Assembly (NCBI GenBank): GCA_021788565.1 | Contig: JAJYKO010000031.1 | Coordinates: 5,937-16,084 of the forward strand | Direction: 5' to 3' | DNA length: 10,148 nucleotides | Origin: Chloroflexota bacterium | Lineage (GTDB): Bacteria > Chloroflexota > UBA6077 | Shown: positions 6,242 through 10,148 of the stretch, piece after piece | Layout of the letters: every line of letters begins with the position of its first letter | Numbering within the stretch: the stretch's first letter is position 1 | Notes under the pieces: model-generated | What the model was told of the DNA's origin: nothing | Databases searched by the model: none | The model's input: the letters and a program-made list of their open reading frames with translations, nothing else | Made by a program: the position numbers and the translations under genes

Positions 6242-6664
6242 ATGGGACACTTTGGACGTTTCGGCGAGTATGGTGCCGGAGGACTCTGGTGGACCAACTG
6301 GTGGGTTCCGTTGGGCATCGGCGTGGCAGCTTTGGTCTTGCTTTTAATAGCCCGGAGCCTGCTGAAGCGGCGAGGCAGTACGGAAGAGCTTCCAGGGGCG
6401 AATCCCGACGTTTACGAGAACATGGACGGGCAGATCCGATCCATGCTGGTTCAGGCGGGCAGCGCCCTCAGCCAGGACACTATTGGAAACAACCTGGGAG
6501 TGCCCGTCGCCGACCTGGCCAAGACGCTTCACAGCATGGAGGAACGAGGGGAGATTCTCCGTGTCTGGATCCCCAGCGACTACACTTATGGCGTGCAACT
6601 GGTTGACGCGGACCAGCCGCGTTCCGCCAGGATGAACGGCACCTCGACCCAGCCGAGCCTGTGA
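6242..6664 (+). CDS. Small membrane-anchored winged-helix protein
   Basis: This 140-residue protein has an aromatic/Gly-rich N-terminus (WWTNWW, residues 16-21), one membrane helix (about 22-37) and a basic stop-transfer (RSLLKRR). A linker follows, then a cytoplasmic winged-helix-like domain (about 60-120). In that domain QDTIGNNLGVPVADLAKTL looks like the helix-turn-helix, with small residues at the turn, and MEERGEILRVW with YGVQLV look like the beta-wing. No receiver or ligand domain is visible. ATG 6242 is preferred over GTG 6239 because AGGAGG (6230-6235) is then 6 nt away. The gene has the strongest PHO-box-like promoter here and lies upstream of the response regulator and kinase. I do not recognise a named family. 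A membrane-tethered one-component regulator, or an adaptor that senses the envelope, is plausible but unproven. Confidence 0.82.
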   Translation: MGHFGRFGEYGAGGLWWTNWWVPLGIGVAALVLLLIARSLLKRRGSTEELPGANPDVYENMDGQIRSMLVQAGSALSQDTIGNNLGVPVADLAKTLHSMEERGEILRVWIPSDYTYGVQLVDADQPRSARMNGTSTQPSL

Positions 6665-6781
6665 GCCGAAAAGCCGGCCCTACCAGTCTGTTGTTTGACT
6701 CGGGTGACCGGCCATCGACCAACGCAGCGAACCCGCGTATCGGGTGTAGCAATGGTGCGGCGACTGGTGTAGGCTCTTGGC

Positions 6782-6880
6782 GGACAGGAGGGGGGAAGTC
6801 GGACTGCGAGGCAACCCCTCCGCACAACAAGTCCGTGACGGCAGCCTGGTGCCAGCGGGCGGGCAGCACTCCTCCTGTTC
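6782..6880 (+). promoter_or_regulatory. Structured leader with mutually exclusive pairings before the response regulator
   Basis: The 227-bp gap 6665-6891 has no PHO-box-like array and no clear promoter. In its second half GGAGGGG (6787-6793) can pair with CCCCTCC (6815-6821), and CGGACT inside that loop (6800-6805) can pair with AGTCCG (6830-6835), which would make an H-type pseudoknot. Alternatively GGACAGGAGG (6782-6791) can pair with CCTCCTGTTC (6871-6880) over 10 positions with one G-U, just before the regulator start. The two states exclude each other. It matches no riboswitch class that I can confirm, and in GC-rich DNA some of this may be chance. Confidence 0.3.
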
Positions 6881-6891
6881 GAGTGGGTGAC

Positions 6892-7581
6892 ATGACAGCT
6901 TTCCAGATCTTGACGGTCGAAGACGAACCGGAAACCGCCCGCATGGTGCGCTTCTACCTGGAGCGCGAGGGCTTTTCCGTCGCCGCCGCCCAGGACGGGC
7001 CCTCGGGTGAGGACACTTTCTGTCGGGAAAAGCCCAACCTGGTGATCCTGGACCTCATGCTCCCCGGCTTCGACGGGCTGGAGCTTTGCCGCCGCATACG
7101 CCAGCGGTCCACCGTGCCCGTCCTCATGCTCACCGCCCGCGCCGAAGACACCGACAAGACCATTGGCCTGGGCATCGGGGCCGACGACTACTTGACGAAG
7201 CCCTTCAGTCCCACCGAGCTGGTCGCCCGGGTGAAGGCGCTTCTGCGCCGCGCCTACCAGTTCACCGAGCCGCCACGGCCAACCCTGCTGGGCGGCCCGC
7301 GCCTGCTCATGGACCCGGCTCGCCGCCAGGTGACCCTGGACGGCCATCCCCTCGATCTCACCCCCACCGAGTTCGACCTGCTTCATCTGCTGATGGGCAA
7401 CCCAGGCTGGGCCTTCAGTCGGAGCCATCTACTGGAAAAGGTGTGGGGTTACGAGGACGACGCCGGCGAAGAAACAGTCACAGCCCACATGAGCAACTTG
7501 CGCCGGAAGCTGGGCACTGAGGGCGCCGACCTGATCCGCACCGTCCGGGGCGTGGGCTACGCCTACGAACAGGAGAAGTAA
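6892..7581 (+). CDS. OmpR-family DNA-binding response regulator
   Basis: This complete 229-residue response regulator has a receiver at about 4-118, with E10/D11, phospho-acceptor D54 in VILDLMLP, switch T81 in MLTAR and K103 in TKPFSP. An OmpR-type winged helix (about 130-228) follows, with LTPTEFDLLHLL, the transactivation-loop region after SRSHLLEKVWGY, recognition helix ETVTAHMSNLRRKLG and the wing IRTVRGVGYAYE. All catalytic residues are intact. ATG 6892 starts directly before beta-1; the ribosome site is weak (GGGTGA). An in-frame GTG three codons earlier is possible. The frame stays open back to GTG 6661, but that 77-residue extension has no domain-like character. The stop TAA shares one base with the kinase ATG, so the two form a cognate pair. 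It is one of two candidates, with the left-edge regulator, for binding the 11-bp direct repeats. Confidence 0.95.
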   Translation: MTAFQILTVEDEPETARMVRFYLEREGFSVAAAQDGPSGEDTFCREKPNLVILDLMLPGFDGLELCRRIRQRSTVPVLMLTARAEDTDKTIGLGIGADDYLTKPFSPTELVARVKALLRRAYQFTEPPRPTLLGGPRLLMDPARRQVTLDGHPLDLTPTEFDLLHLLMGNPGWAFSRSHLLEKVWGYEDDAGEETVTAHMSNLRRKLGTEGADLIRTVRGVGYAYEQEK

Positions 7582-8936
7582 TGGCTCGCCACCTTCTCCT
7601 CAGCTACTTGGCCCTCGTGGCCCTCACAGTGGCCCTCCTCGCCGGGATTATCTACGTGACCACCGCTCAGACCTTCTCCCGCTACCTGAACGACCAGGCC
7701 ACCACCCATGACGAGATGCTGCCGGTGATGCTGGCCGGGTATCACACCGAGCACGGAACCTGGGAGGGCATCCAACCGAGCATCGATCAGGCTAGCATTC
7801 TGATCGGTGGGCAGGTCACCCTGGCAGACGTGCAGGGACGCATCGTGGCGGCCACCCGACTCGATCTGATCGGTCGAGCCGCAAGCGAGATCTCGGACCT
7901 GGGCATACCTATCTCGGTGACAGGCAGCGGGGGAACGGCCATCGGAACGATTTTCGTTCAGCGCAGCGTAGCGGTGCAGAGGGCGGACGCCGCCTTCCTG
8001 ACAGGCGTCACCCGCGCTCTCGTCGCTGCCGGGCTGGCCGTGGCCCTGATCGCCGCCGGACTCGGGGTGTTGATGGCGCGATCGATGAGCCGCCCGCTCG
8101 CTGACATGGGGCGAGCGGCCTCGCGCATCTCCCAGGGGGACTACGCCGTGCAGGTTCCGGAAAGGGGCCAGGACGAGATAGCCGCCCTGGGCAGGGCTTT
8201 CAACCGGATGGCTAAGGGGATGGCCGGCGTCGAGCAGCTTCGTAGGGAACTGGTAGCGAACGTCTCTCACGACCTGCGGACCCCTCTCACGGTGATACGG
8301 GGCTACCTGGAGGGGCTCCACTCGGGCGAGATCGCCGACCGGCGCTCGGCGGAGATCGCCTTCGAGGCCATGTACGGCGAGGTCAACCGGCTGTTGCGCC
8401 TGGTGGACGACCTCAGGCAGGTGGCCTCTATGGAGGCCGGCCCTCCCCAGATGAACCGCCGCCCCGGCCTCCTCGCCGATCTCGCCCGGGACACCGCGGC
8501 CCGCATCGAGCCCGTCGCCGCTGCCAAGGGGGTGAACCTGGCGAGTCGGGTACCGCTCGACCTTCCGCCCGTGAGCCTTGACACGGAGCGGATGGGGCAA
8601 GCGCTCCTGAACCTGCTGGACAACGCGGTGCGGCACACCCCGCCCGGAGGCAGGATCACGCTGCTGGCCGGGCGAGCGAAGTATCCGATCGGCGCGCGAG
8701 AACAGCTGTGGCTCTCGGTGGAGGACACCGGCGACGGCATACCTCCGGAGCATCTTCCCCATATCTTCGAGCGGTTCTATCGCGCCGACCCGGCCCGCTC
8801 TCGTTCCGAAGGGGGCGCGGGGCTGGGGCTCTCCATAGCCCACGCCATCGTCGAGGCCCACGGTGGCCGCCTTGTGGCCCAGAGCGACGGCATCCCCGGC
8901 CACGGCGCCTCTTTCACCATCCACCTGCCTCTGTAA
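7581..8936 (+). CDS. Sensor histidine kinase, HAMP-HisKA-HATPase (BaeS/PhoR-like)
   Basis: This 451-residue membrane sensor kinase is the partner of the preceding regulator. TM1 lies at about 5-27, an extracytoplasmic sensing region of about 110 residues follows (30-140, no recognised domain), and TM2 lies at about 142-165. HAMP covers about 166-218 (SRPLADM, then DEIAALGRAFNRM). The dimerisation/phospho-acceptor domain has H230 in VSHDLRTPLTVI. The ATPase domain shows the N box LLNLLDNAVRHTP (N348), G1 DTGDGIP (382-388), F box FERFYR and G2 GGAGLGLS (411-418). All catalytic motifs are intact. Start ATG 7581 overlaps the regulator stop by one base, with AGGAGA just upstream. The loop is too long for the intramembrane BceS-type kinases that pair with some FtsX exporters, so it probably reads an external signal. 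The stop lies 5 nt before the next PHO-box-like repeat. Confidence 0.96.
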   Translation: MARHLLLSYLALVALTVALLAGIIYVTTAQTFSRYLNDQATTHDEMLPVMLAGYHTEHGTWEGIQPSIDQASILIGGQVTLADVQGRIVAATRLDLIGRAASEISDLGIPISVTGSGGTAIGTIFVQRSVAVQRADAAFLTGVTRALVAAGLAVALIAAGLGVLMARSMSRPLADMGRAASRISQGDYAVQVPERGQDEIAALGRAFNRMAKGMAGVEQLRRELVANVSHDLRTPLTVIRGYLEGLHSGEIADRRSAEIAFEAMYGEVNRLLRLVDDLRQVASMEAGPPQMNRRPGLLADLARDTAARIEPVAAAKGVNLASRVPLDLPPVSLDTERMGQALLNLLDNAVRHTPPGGRITLLAGRAKYPIGAREQLWLSVEDTGDGIPPEHLPHIFERFYRADPARSRSEGGAGLGLSIAHAIVEAHGGRLVAQSDGIPGHGASFTIHLPL

Positions 8937-8941
8937 CGAGT

Positions 8942-8996
8942 CTTTAGAAAACCTTTAGCTTCCCTGAAGTGAATCCCAACAAGACCATGCTACGGT
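8942..8996 (+). promoter_or_regulatory. CTTTAG direct repeats, candidate promoter of the right-hand permease
   Basis: CTTTAG (8942-8947) and CTTTAG (8953-8958) are perfect copies 11 bp apart, and CTGAAG (8964-8969) keeps the phase. The next slot (8975-8980) is degenerate. Ten bases after it comes TACGGT (8991-8996), preceded by TG one base before, an extended -10-like element but a weak one. This is the least certain -10 of the four. The predicted start near 9003 would leave a leader of about 155 nt. CTTTAG is also the second half-site of the left-edge regulator promoter. Confidence 0.42.
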
Positions 8997-9003
8997 TCCT
9001 TCC

Positions 9004-9063
9004 GCCAGTCCTGGAATCGACTCGCCAGGGCTGGAGTCGACTTGCCAGGCCTGGAATCGACCC
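9004..9063 (+). repeat. Three tandem 20-bp repeats in the permease leader
   Basis: Copies lie at 9004-9023, 9024-9043 and 9044-9063, with consensus GCCAGGSCTGGARTCGACTY and no gaps between them. Each contains the inverted repeat CCAG-NN-CTGG. Downstream, TCGACTCC (9099-9106) can pair with GGAGTCGA of the second copy (9033-9040), and GACTCC-TG-GGAGTC (9101-9114) is itself an inverted repeat. The array starts about where transcription is predicted to begin. The copies are adjacent with no spacers, so this is not a CRISPR array. Confidence 0.75.
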
Positions 9064-9158
9064 TTTAGCGGGGGTACCCGGGACGGCCGGCTGAAGCCTC
9101 GACTCCTGGGAGTCAGAGACTGCTAGACAGAGCATCAGGAGGGCATTGAAGGAAACAT

Positions 9159-10148
9159 ATGAACCTATCCTATCTTTACGCCGAGCTTCGCAGGCGTCCC
9201 GGTCGTACCTTCGCCTCTGTCCTCAGCGTGGCCGTGGGGGTAGCTCTGTTCGTCAGTTTGCAGGCCTATGCGGCCGGATACAGGGAGGCCGCACGAGCAC
9301 CCTTGGCCGAAATCGGGGCCGACATCGTCGCCCAGCGGCAGGGCGCTGTCCCCGACGACTTCAAAGGCATCGTCTTCCCCCACTCCACTGCGCCGATCCA
9401 TCAGAATGAGATCGACGCCATACGAAAGCTGCCGGGCGTGGAGGACATCGGCCAGGCCGTCCTGTTCTGGGACTTCGAACCCAGCAGCTTCCTCGTCGGG
9501 CTTGGGCTGGACCCGAGCCAGGCGGTGGGGCCCGGGCGCCTTCAGGCTGCTGTGCGGGCAGGCCGGTTCCTGCGGCCCGGGGACCACGGGGTGGCCGTGG
9601 CCGACACCAGTTATGCGTCCCAGAACCACCTGGCGGTGGGTGACCGGGTAACCATAGCCGGGAAGCCCTTCGCCGTGGTGGGACTGGTGGACACCAGTCG
9701 GGCCGGCCAGTTGGCTAACGCCAACGTCTACCTGCCCCTGGCAGACGCCCAGGCGCTCTCCACCGTGGCCCCCAACGTGCGGGCCGTCTTCGACTTCCGG
9801 CCCGACGACGCCAACATCCTGTTCATCAAGGCGGATGCATCCAAAGCCGCGGTCGTCGCGGGCCAGGCCAAGACGATGCTGGGCAGTCAATCCATCGTGA
9901 CAACTCCCGGCTCCTTCAACGACGTTCTCGGGGCGACCTTCGACCTCATAGACCGCTTCGGCCTCCTCGTGGGGTTGGCAGGGTTGCTCGTGGCGATGGC
10001 AGGGCTGCTTAGAACCACGGCCGCAAGCCTGTGGGAGAGGCGGCGCGACGTCGGGCTGATGCGAGCGGTGGGATGGCGGCGGCGTGACATCTCCGGCCAG
10101 CTACTGGCCGAGACCCTGGCCCTCACCGGGCTCGGTGGACTGATCGGA
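9159..10148 (+). CDS. FtsX-type ABC transporter permease, C-terminus cut by window edge
   Basis: The first 330 residues of a second exporter permease. A short cytoplasmic start (MNLSYLYAELRRRPGRT) leads to TM1 (about 17-36) and a large extracytoplasmic MacB_PCD-like domain (about 40-262) containing the typical LPGVEDIGQ and VTIAGKPFAVVGLVD segments. TM2 follows (about 265-287), then the ATPase-contact loop with MRAVGWRRRDI (about 304-314) and the start of TM3. It is not a close copy of the permease at 552-1802 and its TM1 region differs, so it belongs to another FtsX subfamily. ATG 9159 is supported by AAGGA five bases upstream; a stronger AGGAGG (9137-9142) before TTG 9146 leads into a non-coding frame. 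Candidate control is the CTTTAG array and structured leader upstream. An ATPase gene probably follows outside the window. Confidence 0.9.
   Translation, partial: MNLSYLYAELRRRPGRTFASVLSVAVGVALFVSLQAYAAGYREAARAPLAEIGADIVAQRQGAVPDDFKGIVFPHSTAPIHQNEIDAIRKLPGVEDIGQAVLFWDFEPSSFLVGLGLDPSQAVGPGRLQAAVRAGRFLRPGDHGVAVADTSYASQNHLAVGDRVTIAGKPFAVVGLVDTSRAGQLANANVYLPLADAQALSTVAPNVRAVFDFRPDDANILFIKADASKAAVVAGQAKTMLGSQSIVTTPGSFNDVLGATFDLIDRFGLLVGLAGLLVAMAGLLRTTAASLWERRRDVGLMRAVGWRRRDISGQLLAETLALTGLGGLIG

Noticed and set aside
6673..6713. Terminator after the winged-helix gene from GCCGG/CCGGC complementarity
   Set aside because: Only five pairs across a long loop and no T-run; not enough to support a terminator.
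6661..6891. 77-residue N-terminal extension of the response regulator from GTG 6661 (overlapping the previous stop as GTGA)
   Set aside because: The extension has no domain-like pattern, regulators of this family start right before beta-1, and the stretch contains RNA-like inverted repeats; an internal ATG at 6892 fits.
6740..6891. Cobalamin or other known riboswitch before the response regulator
   Set aside because: A few short elements such as GGGGAAGTCGG and GGTGCC recall cobalamin leaders, but the conserved B12-box order is missing and the downstream genes are not cobalamin-related.
7563..8924. 453-codon open frame on the minus strand opposite the histidine kinase
   Set aside because: It mirrors the codon structure of the intact kinase on the other strand, is rich in His/Arg/Gly, has no domain-like motif, and the kinase motifs on the plus strand are unmistakable.
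9004..9063. CRISPR array
   Set aside because: Three 20-bp copies are directly adjacent with no spacers and no cas genes are nearby.
9146..9409. Alternative TTG-started frame with a strong AGGAGG upstream
   Set aside because: The product is Arg-rich and motif-free, while the overlapping frame from ATG 9159 encodes a clear FtsX-type permease.
9165..9890. 241-codon minus-strand open frame opposite the right-hand permease
   Set aside because: Shadow of the FtsX-type permease, whose membrane segments and loop motif are clear in the plus strand.

Overview
The window is high-GC bacterial chromosome with tightly packed genes, strong Shine-Dalgarno sites and several 1-10 nt gene junctions. No rRNA, tRNA, CRISPR array, insertion sequence or phage gene was seen. 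The gene content is a split MacA/ATPase/permease exporter with a Gly/Ala-rich repeated coiled coil, a small secreted DUF2680-like protein and OmpR-type two-component systems. This would fit Chloroflexota or another deep-branching high-GC lineage related to Gram-positives. That is a guess from protein style, with no marker gene behind it.

Minus strand, read right to left: a secreted small protein (5977-5561); a degenerate stand-alone receiver protein (5395-4898), translationally coupled by a GTGA overlap to a very long MacA/HlyD-like adaptor (4901-2670); an ABC ATPase (2659-1799); and a MacB/FtsX-type permease coupled to it by an ATGA overlap (1802-552). After an 80-bp gap with its own promoter comes an OmpR-type response regulator (471 to the left edge, truncated). 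Plus strand: a small membrane-anchored winged-helix protein (6242-6664), an OmpR-type response regulator (6892-7581) overlapping its histidine kinase (7581-8936) by one base, then a 222-bp leader and the start of a second, unrelated FtsX-type permease (9159 to the right edge, truncated).

The main finding is a shared promoter layout. Four promoters carry hexamers related to CTTCAC or CTTTAG, repeated in direct orientation every 11 bp. In three of them the last hexamer lies 10-11 bp before a -10-like hexamer; the fourth keeps the same phase only through a degenerate slot. This is the layout of PHO/PhoP-type boxes bound by OmpR-family regulators. The promoters precede the left response regulator, the secreted protein, the membrane winged-helix protein and the right-hand permease, so the window looks like a local regulon. 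Taken together it may be an envelope-stress or toxic-compound export module: two-component sensors, two ABC export systems, a secreted protein and a membrane-tethered regulator.

Other notable points: the adaptor's coiled coil consists of 33-residue units arranged almost symmetrically around a polar tip; a receiver-like protein lacking the phosphorylation pocket is coupled to the exporter; a G-rich minisatellite with G-quadruplex potential lies inside the ATPase tail; three 20-bp tandem repeats start close to the predicted transcription start of the right-hand permease; and the leader of the second response regulator has mutually exclusive pairings. All intergenic gaps are below 300 bases and are described under the regulatory entries.
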